From CAZADA01 sp964568975 (GTDB taxonomy: Bacteria > Pseudomonadota > Alphaproteobacteria > Caulobacterales > Maricaulaceae): 64,000 nucleotides of DNA. Shown one piece after another: positions 16,477 through 26,344 of this stretch (position 1 is the stretch's first letter; the number at the start of each line of letters is the position of its first letter). The position numbers and the translations under genes are program-made. The DNA lies in NCBI GenBank assembly GCA_964568975.1, contig CAZMSO010000001.1, forward strand, positions 62,001-126,000, in the 5' to 3' direction. The notes beneath the pieces are model-generated. The model was not told where the DNA came from and did not search any database. It saw nothing but the letters and a program-made list of their open reading frames with translations.

Positions 16477-17877
16477 TTACACGACGCCGCTGAACAGGCC
16501 GTCCAGGGCGAAGCGGTCAAAATTCTCCAGGCCCGGCAAGGCGTCCGTCAGCTCGCCCTCCGTCAAGCCGAACCAGCGGCCAAGCGAGGCCGCGTATTGG
16601 TCCACCGCCACGCTGGGGATCAAACGACCGCGCCCGGAATCTTGGCTGTGGTCAAACACCGCCGGGGGAATGTCGCCAAGGATCTGGCCGCCATTCAGCG
16701 CGCCGCCCACCACCAGGTGATGGCCGCCCCAGCCATGGTCGGTGCCGTCGCCATTGACTTGCAGCGTGCGGCCGAAGTCGGACGCCGTAAACGCCGTCAC
16801 CAAATCCTGTACGCCGAGCTCCACGGTGTAATCGTAGAAGGCGCGCATGGCTGAGGCGACGCGGTTGTGCAAATTCGGCAGATTGGACGCTTGGTCGGAA
16901 TGGGTGTCGAAGCCGCCGGTCGACACGAAGAACACTTGGCGATTGACGCCCAGCAGATTGCGCTGGGCGATCATGTCGCCGACCATGAAGAGCTGATCAG
17001 CGAGACTGTTGTTCGCCGGCTTCGGCGTCGCTTGCTCGCCGCCCTGCTCCAGCGCGAACTCCAGCTCGGCGTTCGCGTCGAGCGCGACGCGGCGCGCGTT
17101 GACTAAGTCTTGCTGGAAGAAGCTGCTCAGCGAACCTTGGAAGTCGCGGAAATGGTCGTTCATGATGTAGGGCAAACTTGACGAGCCCAGGAATGAGGAG
17201 TCCGTCGCGCTGCGGATGTTGTTGGCGCCATTGCGGTCTACTTGGAACTGCCGCACTTGATCGCCCGTCAAGAACACTGCGTTGCCCGCCACGGACACGG
17301 CTGTGAATGTGGCGTTTTGATTGCCCGCGAGCACCATGTCGCCCAAGCGTCCGCCCCAGCCGCGCTGAGCGCCTTCCGGCTCCGACGCCATCCAAATCGA
17401 CTGCTGGTCATTGTGGGAGAACAGCCGCGGCGGACGCCGACCGCTGTCGTCGCGGAACGTCTCGCGCGTCAACGGCTCGACTAAGGGGCCGACATTGCCG
17501 ACGACGGAGGCCTGGCCGCTCACAAACAGCTGGTGCAGCGGCGCCAATTCCGGCGCCATGGCGAATTCGCGCCCGCCGAGATCCGCGCCCGTCAAAGGCA
17601 AGAGCGCGCCCCGCGCCCGCGCGCCGTTAAATTGGCCGATCAAGGGCTGGCGCTTGTCGGCCCATTCATTGTAGCCGGCCTGGTCATAGGGGATGACGGT
17701 GTCGTGGTTGTCCTGACCGCCGAACAAGAACACGCACACCAGCGCCTTATAGCCGCTGGTGTCGGCGGCGAAGGCGTTGAAGGCGGCCAGATTGGCGGCG
17801 AAACCGGACGCCCCGCCGAGAGTGACCGCGCTCATGGTGCGCAAGAATTGACGGCGTGTTGCGGGTCGCATCTTCAT
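16477..17877 (-). CDS. DUF1501 exported protein
   Basis: The 466-residue protein opens with a twin-arginine signal (ATRRQFLRTM) and belongs to the DUF1501 family, which is distantly related to sulfatases and phosphatases of the alkaline phosphatase fold. FLFGGQDNHDTVIPYD near residue 55, VSTGGFDTHSDQ near 320 and DHGWGGHHLVVGG near 385 are family hallmarks with His and Asp that could bind metal. It lies 14 bases downstream of a DUF1800 gene; the two families nearly always travel together. Function is unproven; roles in cell-surface or exopolysaccharide biology have been suggested. Confidence 0.88.
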   Translation of the reverse strand: MKMRPATRRQFLRTMSAVTLGGASGFAANLAAFNAFAADTSGYKALVCVFLFGGQDNHDTVIPYDQAGYNEWADKRQPLIGQFNGARARGALLPLTGADLGGREFAMAPELAPLHQLFVSGQASVVGNVGPLVEPLTRETFRDDSGRRPPRLFSHNDQQSIWMASEPEGAQRGWGGRLGDMVLAGNQNATFTAVSVAGNAVFLTGDQVRQFQVDRNGANNIRSATDSSFLGSSSLPYIMNDHFRDFQGSLSSFFQQDLVNARRVALDANAELEFALEQGGEQATPKPANNSLADQLFMVGDMIAQRNLLGVNRQVFFVSTGGFDTHSDQASNLPNLHNRVASAMRAFYDYTVELGVQDLVTAFTASDFGRTLQVNGDGTDHGWGGHHLVVGGALNGGQILGDIPPAVFDHSQDSGRGRLIPSVAVDQYAASLGRWFGLTEGELTDALPGLENFDRFALDGLFSGVV

Positions 17878-17891
17878 CGCAGGTCCCCTCC

Positions 17892-19580
17892 CTAAAACTG
17901 AGCCATAAATTCCGGCGACGTGACGCCGATTAAGACCGCCGCCTGCACTTTGCGCAGGGCCTCGCGCTCCTCATTGTTGTCGGAGATCGAGTCAATCGCC
18001 GCGACGATCCGCGCGCGGGTCTCCGGGCGCATCGCCCCGCCCATCAGCTCGATATTCAACCGGTCAAGCAAGGCGTCCGGCGTCTCCAGCAGCGCCAGCT
18101 CATCGCTGTAATCGGGAATGAAGGTGTTCTGATCGCCGGTGTTGCTGTCGGTGCGTTGGACGACGCTCGCCATGAAGTTCGCAAAGCCGACAATGCTGTT
18201 GGCGTCCACAATTTGCAGCTCCGGCGCCACTAAGCCCTGGCCTGCTGTGATGGTGCCCGCCGCGACATAGCCGGGCCGATAGAAGTTGAACACCGACGGC
18301 GAGCGGAAGGGCTGCTGATTGAGACGGTCCGGACGGTTCAATGTGCGGGTCGTGAACCAGGGATCGGGATTGGCCGCGTTGACGTCGAACGCGCGGGCCC
18401 AATGGGCGAACATCACAACGGGCTCGCGCAGCTTGCCGAAGGCGGGGTTCGTTTGCGCGCTTGAGTTCAACGCCTCGGGATCAAACAACACCGCCGCCAA
18501 GGTCGCCGTCAGATCCCCCCGTCGACCCTGGCCGACCATCGTGCCGTCGGGCAGCTCCGCGACGCCGACCTCAAACGCCAGCGCGACCCGCTCAATATAA
18601 GCCGGTGACGGATTGCTTGTCACAAACCGTTGGATCAGCTGGCGACCGATGAACGGACCTGTGTTCGCGTGGTTGGTCAGATGCTCAAGGGCGAGCCGAA
18701 TGCTTTCATCGCCCGGCGTGCCCGCGGGGATCGCCAAGCCCAGAAAGGTCTTCGGCTCCGGCGAATGGTCTTCATCGCTCATGTCCATCGGCAAGACTTC
18801 GATGGCGTCATCGACGTCGCCGCGATTGCGGCGAAACTCCAGATCGCCCCACCATAAGCCCGTGAACACTTTCGCGAGTTCGGTGATGTCGGTGTTGTCG
18901 TAACTCTCGATCGGCTCACCCTGAGCGTTGGTGCGCTCAGTTCCGTCGCGATTGAGCTCCACCAAACCAATGGTGAAAAGCTGCATCACCTCGCGCGCAT
19001 AATTCTCGTCCGGCACCGATCCGTTGTTGGGGTTGGCCTTTTGGTTGCCGATATAAGTCAAATACGTCCCCATGGCGGGGCTGTACGTGACGTCGGACAA
19101 CAGCTCGCCGAAATTGCCGAAGGCGTTTTCCTGCAAGATGTCCATGTATCGGCCCATGGCGTAGCCGCGATTGCCGAGATCATTGGCTGAAATCACCATG
19201 ATTTGCGACAGCGCGAAGGCCATGCGCTGGCGCAACTGATCGTCGCCGAACACGGCGTTGCGCCACCAATAAATCTGCGTGTCGTCGTAATCAGCATCGC
19301 TGGGCAAACGCGGCACAATGCGCCGGATCGATCGATCGAGCTCACGCCGGAACCAGGCGGAGTAGCCGATGTTCACGAGCCGATCGACCTCGTCTTGAGT
19401 CGGGCCGAAGGTGGCCGCGGCGAGGAATTTCGACGCCTCTTGCGGCGCGGGGAAGTTCGCTTGTTCGATGGTCCCGCCGCCGCCGCCGCTATCGCTGCAC
19501 GCCGCGACCGTCAACGCGACGAGGGCTGTGACCGCAAGTCTGACCGCACGCGACAAAACTCGTCTCTGCACAAACAGCAT
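17892..19580 (-). CDS. DUF1800 lipoprotein
   Basis: A 562-residue protein of the DUF1800 family. Its N terminus is a lipoprotein signal with lipobox TVAAC followed by a poly-Gly linker, so it is probably anchored in the envelope. Typical segments include AATFGPTQDEVDRLVNIGY, NYAREVMQLFTIGL and HLTNHANTGPFIGRQLIQRF. The ATG at 19580 has GGGGAGG six bases upstream; the GTG two codons earlier lies inside that ribosome binding site. It is the first gene of a two-gene unit with DUF1501. The biochemical role is not known. Confidence 0.88.
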   Translation of the reverse strand: MLFVQRRVLSRAVRLAVTALVALTVAACSDSGGGGGTIEQANFPAPQEASKFLAAATFGPTQDEVDRLVNIGYSAWFRRELDRSIRRIVPRLPSDADYDDTQIYWWRNAVFGDDQLRQRMAFALSQIMVISANDLGNRGYAMGRYMDILQENAFGNFGELLSDVTYSPAMGTYLTYIGNQKANPNNGSVPDENYAREVMQLFTIGLVELNRDGTERTNAQGEPIESYDNTDITELAKVFTGLWWGDLEFRRNRGDVDDAIEVLPMDMSDEDHSPEPKTFLGLAIPAGTPGDESIRLALEHLTNHANTGPFIGRQLIQRFVTSNPSPAYIERVALAFEVGVAELPDGTMVGQGRRGDLTATLAAVLFDPEALNSSAQTNPAFGKLREPVVMFAHWARAFDVNAANPDPWFTTRTLNRPDRLNQQPFRSPSVFNFYRPGYVAAGTITAGQGLVAPELQIVDANSIVGFANFMASVVQRTDSNTGDQNTFIPDYSDELALLETPDALLDRLNIELMGGAMRPETRARIVAAIDSISDNNEEREALRKVQAAVLIGVTSPEFMAQF

Positions 19581-19776
19581 TATCACCTCCCCCTTCGCAC
19601 ACTGAACTTTATCGAACCAAGACTAAGCAGAGGCCCTAAAAGGTGAGTGGGAGATGACCGTGTTTTTTGTCAGAATTGCGACGCAAATCTGGTTGATCCC
19701 GCCTCATCACGTGCGACGTTTCGCCGATGGACGCGCCGGCCGACCACCGTCGCAGATCCCCAGGCCCCAGTCTGTG

Positions 19777-21510
19777 CTAAAGCGCGCTGCGAAACACGAC
19801 ATCGCCGGCGACAATCGTCATCACCACGGCCGTGGCGGGAATAGCGCCCGGCTCCACCGTCATCAAGTCGCCCGCGAACACGGAGACATCCGCCTGCATC
19901 CCAGGCGCGAGGACGCCCAACGTCTCCTCCTGAAACGACGCATAAGCCGGCCACGCGGTGAACATCGCTAAGGCCTCCGCGCGCGACACCGCCTCCTGAG
20001 GGCGCCACCCCTCCCCGGAAAAGCCGGAGAGATCGCGGCGCGCGACGGCGGCGTAAAACTCAATGCGCGGATCGCCCCGCTCCACCGGCGCGTCGGAGCC
20101 GCCAGCGATGATCGCGCCCGCATCCAGCAAAGACCGCCAGGCGTACGCGCCGTCGAGCCGCGCCATCCCCAAACGCGCCGGTGCGAAATGCAAATCGCCG
20201 ATCGCATGGGAGGGCTGCATGGAGGGAATGATTCCCAGCGCGGCGAAGCGGGGAATGTCGGCCGGTGCAATGATCTGGGCGTGCTCGATCCGCCAGCGGG
20301 GCTGAGCGACGGCGCGCTCGGCCGCCGGCACGGCGGCGAACATTTGCTCATACCAGTCCAGGACCAAACGATTGCCGCGATCGCCAATGGCGTGGGTGTT
20401 GATTTGCACGCCCGCCCGCAACGCCTGCTTCAACAGGGGCGTGGCGGCGGACTGATCCAAGAGCACAAGCCCCGCCGTCTGCGGCGCGTCAGCGTAAGGC
20501 GATAAGAGCGCCGCCCCACGCGACCCCAAGGCGCCATCAATGTAGAGCTTCAGCGCGCGCGTGACGATGCGCCCGCCCTCCGCCATGCGGGGACCGTCCA
20601 TGACCAGATCCGCTCCCGCAGCGTCGAGGGAGTTGTAAACGCGGATGGGCAGCCGCCCCTCCTGGGCCAAGCGCTCGATGACGGGCACGTCCGCAGGATC
20701 CACCGACATGTTGTGCACGCCCGTCCAGCCCAGCGCGGCGTAGACCTCCCCTGCTTTGACGTAGGCCTCCTGCTTTTGGGCGTCGGACACTGAGCCGACC
20801 AGCGGTGCGACCAGCTCCTGGGCGGCGTCGATGAGCATGCCGTCGGGCGCGCCGTCGGCCTCACGCAGGATTTGGCCGCCAAAGGGATCGGCGGTGTCGG
20901 CGTCGATGCCCGCGGCCGTGAGCGCGGCGGTGTTGACGACGGCGGCGTGGCCGTCGGCGCGCTGGAGAATCACCGGGGCGTCGGGCGCGACGGCGTCGAG
21001 ATCATGGCGGTTGGGAAAGCGCGCCTCGGGCCAGTGGGTTTCAATCCAGCCGCGCCCTGTGATCGCGGCGTCAGAGCCGGCGTCGGCGGCTTCCTGCGCC
21101 ACCCGCGCGACGAGGGCCGCAAGCGAGGGCGTTCCTTCCAGATTGAGCGTCATTTCCCGCAGCCCAACGCCCAGCAGGTGCGCGTGAGCATCTGTGAAAC
21201 CGGGGAAAGCAGTCGCGCCGTCGAGGGCGATGACGTCGGTGTCCTGCGAGATCCACGCCGCCAAACCGGCCTCGTCACCGACATAAACAATCACGCCGTC
21301 GCGCGCGGCCAGCGCTTGCGCCGTCGGCGCGTCGGCGAGACCAGTGTGGATCACGCCGCCCGTGAGCGCCAAATCGGCGGGGGCTGTGTCCTCGCCGCGG
21401 GCCGGGGCGGCGGCGATCCCACACAACGCAGCGAGCCACGCGATCCCGCGCGCCGCGCGCCCTAGGCGACCGCCTGCGCGCCCTCGCGGACGGGAAAGGA
21501 ATGCAACCAT
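19777..21510 (-). CDS. Exported amidohydrolase, YtcJ type
   Basis: This 577-residue enzyme of the amidohydrolase superfamily carries a long basic signal peptide (about 40 residues). Metal-binding motifs are TDAHAHLLG near residue 100, the IEHAQII segment and IAGGSDAPVERGDP near the C terminus. It should hydrolyse an amide, carbamate or related bond in the periplasm; the YtcJ group has few defined substrates. AGGAG lies seven bases before the ATG at 21510, which favours this start over the ATG at 21531. The gene stands alone and is divergent from the efflux genes. Confidence 0.85.
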   Translation of the reverse strand: MVAFLSRPRGRAGGRLGRAARGIAWLAALCGIAAAPARGEDTAPADLALTGGVIHTGLADAPTAQALAARDGVIVYVGDEAGLAAWISQDTDVIALDGATAFPGFTDAHAHLLGVGLREMTLNLEGTPSLAALVARVAQEAADAGSDAAITGRGWIETHWPEARFPNRHDLDAVAPDAPVILQRADGHAAVVNTAALTAAGIDADTADPFGGQILREADGAPDGMLIDAAQELVAPLVGSVSDAQKQEAYVKAGEVYAALGWTGVHNMSVDPADVPVIERLAQEGRLPIRVYNSLDAAGADLVMDGPRMAEGGRIVTRALKLYIDGALGSRGAALLSPYADAPQTAGLVLLDQSAATPLLKQALRAGVQINTHAIGDRGNRLVLDWYEQMFAAVPAAERAVAQPRWRIEHAQIIAPADIPRFAALGIIPSMQPSHAIGDLHFAPARLGMARLDGAYAWRSLLDAGAIIAGGSDAPVERGDPRIEFYAAVARRDLSGFSGEGWRPQEAVSRAEALAMFTAWPAYASFQEETLGVLAPGMQADVSVFAGDLMTVEPGAIPATAVVMTIVAGDVVFRSAL

Positions 21511-21706
21511 GGCCAACTCCTGACTGAACACAGCGCCATCGTGGCGTGCTCAATCGCCATTGCCTAGCCGCGCCGCAGCGAACGCCGGCGCCGCGCCGCG
21601 CCGCGCCGCGCCGCAGCATAGACGGTTCTGCCAGCGCGCCGTTGTTGCTAGAAACGAGCGACGCCGCCCGCGCGGCGCACACGACGCGACACTCGGAGGC
21701 GGCGCC

Positions 21707-22846
21707 ATGAGAGCGATCGGCTGGGCACTCAGTCTTGCCATGGGTTGGGTCAGCGCCGCCGGCGTCACGGGCGCGCTCGTGGGGGTCGCGGCTGCAGCGC
21801 AACCCGCCGCCACCGCCGGCGACGCTGCGCCGCCGAGCGTCGTCGTGATTGAGGCCGCGCGCAGCGATATCACGCCGAGTTTCGATTTTGTCGGCCGCGC
21901 GGAAGCCTCCGCCTCTGTGGAGCTGCGCGCGCGGGTCGAGGGCTTTCTGGAGCGGCGCAATTTCCGCGAAGGCGGCGTGGTCCAGGAAGGCGACACGGTC
22001 TTCGTGATCGAGAAAGAGCCCTACGAAATCGATTTGCTTCAGCGCCAAGCCGAACTTGCGGGCGCGCAAGCGACGCTGGCGAACGCGGAGGCGGACTTCA
22101 CCCGCAAGACCGAGCTGCGCGCCCGCAACGCGGTATCGGCCGCCGCGCTCGATGAATCCCGCGCGGCCCTCGGCTCCGCGCGCGCGGCCGCCCAACAAGC
22201 GGAGGCGGCTGTGGCGCGCGCGGCGCTTGATCTCAGCTACACCGACATTGTCAGCCCCATCAGCGGGCGCATCAGCGCCGCGGCCTATGATGTCGGCAAT
22301 CTCGTCGGGCCGACGAGCAATCCCTTGGCGACGGTGCAGCGGGTGGACCCGATTTACGTCACGATCGAAGTCAGCGACCGCGAACTCCTTGAGGCGCGCC
22401 GCCAGGGCGTCAATCTGGATGATCCGCCGGTGGCGCCGCGGCTGATCCTCGCCGACGGCACGGCCTATGACGAGCCGGGGAACTTCGATTACTTGTCGCC
22501 GTCTGTGAATGTGAACACGGACACCGTGACCGCGCGCGCGGTGTTTCCCAATCCCGACGGGCTGTTAGCGCCGGGTCAATTGGTGCGGGTCTCCGTGCGG
22601 CAAAAAGAGCCTGTCAGCGCCATTCGCGTTCCCCAATCCGCGGTGCAAGAGGATCGCGACGGCTATTTCGTTCTGGTCGTGGACGCTGAGGACCTCGTCG
22701 TGCAGCAGCGGATCGTCGTGGAGGGCCAGATTGATTTGGATTGGGCGGTCTCCAGCGGGCTGACCCCCGGCGACCGCGTAATCCTGCGCGGCTTGCAGAA
22801 AGTGCGCCCCGGCATGCGGGTCAACGCCGTGACTGAGGAGAGCTGA
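21707..22846 (+). CDS. RND efflux periplasmic adaptor subunit
   Basis: The 379-residue product is a membrane fusion protein of a tripartite RND pump. It has a signal peptide, then a biotinyl-lipoyl-like domain (RAEASASVELRARVEGFLER), an alpha-helical hairpin (about residues 110-165, rich in Ala, Glu and Gln) and beta-barrel/membrane-proximal domains ending near VRPGMRVNAV. The ATG at 21707 follows GGAGG; the frame is open further upstream through a CCGCG repeat that is not coding. The pump subunit begins four bases after its stop. No outer-membrane TolC-like gene is adjacent, so the pump must borrow one from elsewhere. Confidence 0.92.
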   Translation: MRAIGWALSLAMGWVSAAGVTGALVGVAAAAQPAATAGDAAPPSVVVIEAARSDITPSFDFVGRAEASASVELRARVEGFLERRNFREGGVVQEGDTVFVIEKEPYEIDLLQRQAELAGAQATLANAEADFTRKTELRARNAVSAAALDESRAALGSARAAAQQAEAAVARAALDLSYTDIVSPISGRISAAAYDVGNLVGPTSNPLATVQRVDPIYVTIEVSDRELLEARRQGVNLDDPPVAPRLILADGTAYDEPGNFDYLSPSVNVNTDTVTARAVFPNPDGLLAPGQLVRVSVRQKEPVSAIRVPQSAVQEDRDGYFVLVVDAEDLVVQQRIVVEGQIDLDWAVSSGLTPGDRVILRGLQKVRPGMRVNAVTEES

Positions 22847-22850
22847 CGCC

Positions 22851-25800
22851 ATGCTCTCCATCTTCTTCATCGACCGGCCGAAATTCGCGTTCGTCATCGC
22901 CATCGTGATCGTTTTGGCGGGCGTGATCGCGCTGCGCGCCATGCCGATCGCGGAGTATCCCGACATCACGCCGCCTCAAGTCGCGGTGTCGGCCACTTAT
23001 CCCGGCGCGAGCGCCTCCGTGGTCGAACAAGCGGTCGCGGCGGTGATTGAGGAGCAAGTCAACGGCGTGGACGACATGATCTCCATGTCCTCCACCAGCT
23101 CCAATGACGGCGGGTATGAGCTGACCGTGAGCTTCGCCGTCGGCGCCGACCCCGACATTGCGGCCGTGAACGTGCAGAACCGCGTGGCGATCGCGGAGGC
23201 TCGCCTGCCCCAGGAAGTGCGCGACCAAGGCGTGATTACGCGCAAGCAATCGTCAGCGATGTTGATGATCATCAACTTCACATCGCCGGATGAAAGCCGC
23301 GATGAGCTTTATCTCAGCAATTATTCCTCGATTTATGTTGAAGACGCCTTGTCACGCATTAACGGCGTCGGCTCAGTCTCCCAATTCGGCGCGCTCGATT
23401 ACGGCATGCGCGTGTGGCTCGATCCCGATCGCCTGTTTGCGCTCAACCTGACGGTCGATGAGGTCGAGGGCGCTATTCGCGCGCAGAACGTGCTGGCCGC
23501 CGCCGGCCAGCTCGGCGCGCCGCCTTATGACGCTGCGCCCGCCTTTCAATACACCATTCTCGCCCAAGGCCGCCTGGAAAGCGTTGAGGAATTCGCCGAC
23601 ATCATTGTGCGCTCGAACCCCGACGGCTCCTTAGTGCGCCTTAGCGATGTCGCGCGCATTGAGCTGGGTTCCCAGGCCTATTCGGTCAGCTCCAAGCTCA
23701 ACAACACGCCCGCCGCCACCGTGGCGGTTTACCAATCCCCGGGGGCGAACGCGCTGGGCGTCGCCGATAGCGTTTACGCTGAGCTCGAGCGCTTGTCGGC
23801 GCGCTTCCCGGACGGCGTCACGTATTCGATCCTTTATGACACGACTAAAGCCGTGCGCGCCTCGGTGGCGGAAGTCGTGGAGACATTGTTCATCACCTTT
23901 GGGCTGGTGGTGGCCGTCACCTTCCTCTTCTTAGCGGATTGGCGCGCGACGCTGATTCCCACCTTGGCGATCCCCGTTTCATTGGTTGGGGCGTTTGCGG
24001 CGCTGTTCCTGTTCGGCTTCACCATCAATATGATCACCCTGTTCGCCGTCATTTTGGCGATCGGGATCGTGGTCGACGACTCAATCGTCGTGGTGGAGAA
24101 CGTCCAGCGCATATTGGATGAAACCGGCAAGTCGCCGGCGGAGGCCACCGCCCTCGCCATGCGCGAAGTGACGGGGCCGGTGATCGCCACGACCCTTGTG
24201 CTGTTTGCCGTGTTTGTGCCGGTGTCGTTCATGCCCGGCGTGACGGGCGAGCTTTATCGCCAGTTTGCGGTGACGATTTGCGTGGCCGTGGGGCTGTCAT
24301 CTGTGAACGCGTTGACCCTCGCTCCGGCGTTGTGTTCGGTGCTGCTGCGGGCGGGAGCGACCCCGCGCGGGCCTTTGCGGTGGTTCGCGCGCGGCGTTGA
24401 GACGGCGCGCGACGGCTACGCCTGGGTCGTGGCGCGCCTGATCCGTCTCGTTGGGCTGACGCTGGCGGTGTTTGTCGGCATCACCGCCGTTACGGGGATG
24501 ATGTTTCGCGCCACGCCCACAGGCTTCCTGCCTTATGAGGATCGCGGCGGGTTCTTCGTGAACGTACAGCTTCCCGACGGCGCGTCGCTTGCGCGCACGG
24601 AATCCGTCGTTGACGGCATGGTGGAGGATTTGTTGGAGATTGAGGGCGTCTCCGACGTCATCTCCATTATGGGCTACAGCATTCTCGCGGGCGTGGCGTC
24701 CAATGGCGCGCTCATCATTCCAGTGCTCGATGATTGGGATGAACGCACCACGTTCGAGACCCGATGGTTCAACATTCTCTTCAAAGCGAACGACCAGCTG
24801 GCGACCTCCATTGACGCGGAGGCGTTCGGCTTCCCGCTGCCGCCGATTATGGGGCTCGGCACCTCGGGCGGTCTGGAGGCGCAAATCCAAGACTATGAAA
24901 GCCGCGGGCCGGTGGAGCTGGCCTCCGCTGTGCGCAGCTTGGTGTTTGCCGCCAACAACGCCTCGCGCGCCGGCGCGCCGCTGCCGGAGGGGGCGTCCGC
25001 GGACGCGCGTCTGTTCACGCAAGCGTTTAGCACGTACTCCGCCAACACGCCGCAGATCTTCCTCGACGTGGATCGCCAGCGCGCGGAGATCCTGGGAGTG
25101 CGCCTGGCCGACGTCTTCAACACGCTGCAGGTGTATTTAGGCTCATCGTATGTGAACGACTTCAATCTCTTCGGCAATGTCTACCGCGTGATCATTCAGG
25201 CCGACGCCGACAGCCGCGACGCCATCGACGACATCGCACGGCTGCATGTGCGCACGGAAACCGGCGACATGGTCCCCCTCTCGGCGCTGGTGCAGACACG
25301 CCCGACGCTGGGGCCGCTGGCGATCGACCGCTACAACCAGTACCCCACCGCCTCTTTATCCGCGCAGCCCAACACGGGCGTCAGCACGGGCCAAGCGATC
25401 GCCGCGACCGAGCGGCTGGCGGCGTCGGCCTTGCCGGCGGGTTACGGGCTGGAGTGGACCGGATCAGCCCAACAAGAGCTTGAAGCTGGGGGCATGGTGG
25501 TGGCGATTTTCGCGCTGGCGATCATTTTCGCCTACCTTTTCTTAGTCGCTCAATATGAGAGCTGGAGCATTCCGATATCGGTGATGCTGTCTGTGGTCGT
25601 GGCGCTGATGGGCGCGTTGATCCCGTTGGCGCTTCTGCCTTTTTTGGACAACAATCTCTACGCCCAGATCGGCATGGTCATGCTGATCGGCCTCGCCAGC
25701 AAAAACGCGATTCTCATTGTGGAGTTCGCCAAGAGTCGGCGCGAAGCCGGGCTCAGCGCGCGCGAGGCCGCGCTTGAAGGCGCGCGCTTGCGGTTTCGCG

Positions 25801-26036
25801 CCGTGATGATGACCGCGCTGTCCTTCATTCTGGGCGTCGCGCCCTTGATTTTCGCCACCGGCGCGGGCGCGGCGAGCCGGGCGGTGGTGGGTTTCGTGGT
25901 CGTGTCAGGCATGGTTGCGGCCACGGCCATCGGGATCTTTTTCATCCCGGTTCTGTATTACGCGGTCCAACGCGGCGGCGAGATGATCGCCAACGCGGTC
26001 CGCGGCGAGCGGGACGCCGCGGCGCCGGCGGAGTGA
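22851..26036 (+). CDS. RND multidrug efflux pump, AcrB/HAE1 family
   Basis: This 1061-residue inner-membrane protein exports hydrophobic or amphiphilic compounds using the proton gradient. It shows the two repeats of a large periplasmic loop plus six helices. The proton-relay acidic pair is in AIGIVVDDSIVVVENV and the partner Lys in GLASKNAILIVEFAK. FFIDRPKFAFVIAIVI at the start is standard. Length matches AcrB (about 1049). It forms an operon with the adaptor; no regulator is next to it, so control is not evident. Confidence 0.95.
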   Translation: MLSIFFIDRPKFAFVIAIVIVLAGVIALRAMPIAEYPDITPPQVAVSATYPGASASVVEQAVAAVIEEQVNGVDDMISMSSTSSNDGGYELTVSFAVGADPDIAAVNVQNRVAIAEARLPQEVRDQGVITRKQSSAMLMIINFTSPDESRDELYLSNYSSIYVEDALSRINGVGSVSQFGALDYGMRVWLDPDRLFALNLTVDEVEGAIRAQNVLAAAGQLGAPPYDAAPAFQYTILAQGRLESVEEFADIIVRSNPDGSLVRLSDVARIELGSQAYSVSSKLNNTPAATVAVYQSPGANALGVADSVYAELERLSARFPDGVTYSILYDTTKAVRASVAEVVETLFITFGLVVAVTFLFLADWRATLIPTLAIPVSLVGAFAALFLFGFTINMITLFAVILAIGIVVDDSIVVVENVQRILDETGKSPAEATALAMREVTGPVIATTLVLFAVFVPVSFMPGVTGELYRQFAVTICVAVGLSSVNALTLAPALCSVLLRAGATPRGPLRWFARGVETARDGYAWVVARLIRLVGLTLAVFVGITAVTGMMFRATPTGFLPYEDRGGFFVNVQLPDGASLARTESVVDGMVEDLLEIEGVSDVISIMGYSILAGVASNGALIIPVLDDWDERTTFETRWFNILFKANDQLATSIDAEAFGFPLPPIMGLGTSGGLEAQIQDYESRGPVELASAVRSLVFAANNASRAGAPLPEGASADARLFTQAFSTYSANTPQIFLDVDRQRAEILGVRLADVFNTLQVYLGSSYVNDFNLFGNVYRVIIQADADSRDAIDDIARLHVRTETGDMVPLSALVQTRPTLGPLAIDRYNQYPTASLSAQPNTGVSTGQAIAATERLAASALPAGYGLEWTGSAQQELEAGGMVVAIFALAIIFAYLFLVAQYESWSIPISVMLSVVVALMGALIPLALLPFLDNNLYAQIGMVMLIGLASKNAILIVEFAKSRREAGLSAREAALEGARLRFRAVMMTALSFILGVAPLIFATGAGAASRAVVGFVVVSGMVAATAIGIFFIPVLYYAVQRGGEMIANAVRGERDAAAPAE

Positions 26037-26344
26037 GGTCCTCACAGGGAGACGCCGCGCTCCGGAAGAGGCGAAGCGCGTCATCTGGGATCCGCGTCAT
26101 TGGAGGTCTGTGAGCCTCCGGTGCGCAGCGGCGCTTCGGCTCCGGCTCTCGGCGGAGACGCGCCTCGGCCGCGCAGCGGCGGTTTTCGTGGCGTGACGGC
26201 CCGGCTCCCCTTGCAAGAGGAGTAAGAGGGCGTGGCGGACGAACGCGCGCTCGGTCGCAAACGCTCATGGCCTCAGAGATCCTTCGCCGCGCGGACGATC
26301 ACGGCGGTCGGAGGCTGGGCCGCCCGCCCGACAGGGCCATGCCC
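26037..26344. other. Non-coding gap between convergent genes
   Basis: The 308 bases between the pump gene and the convergent CoA-transferase gene hold no reading frame that looks real. A short hairpin (GTGAG at 26033-26037 with CTCAC at 26041-26045) straddles the pump stop, but no T-tract follows. Confidence 0.5.

Noticed and set aside
21591..21614. CCGCG pentamer repeat upstream of the efflux adaptor
   Set aside because: It is short and simple in sequence, ahead of the real start, and I see no function.
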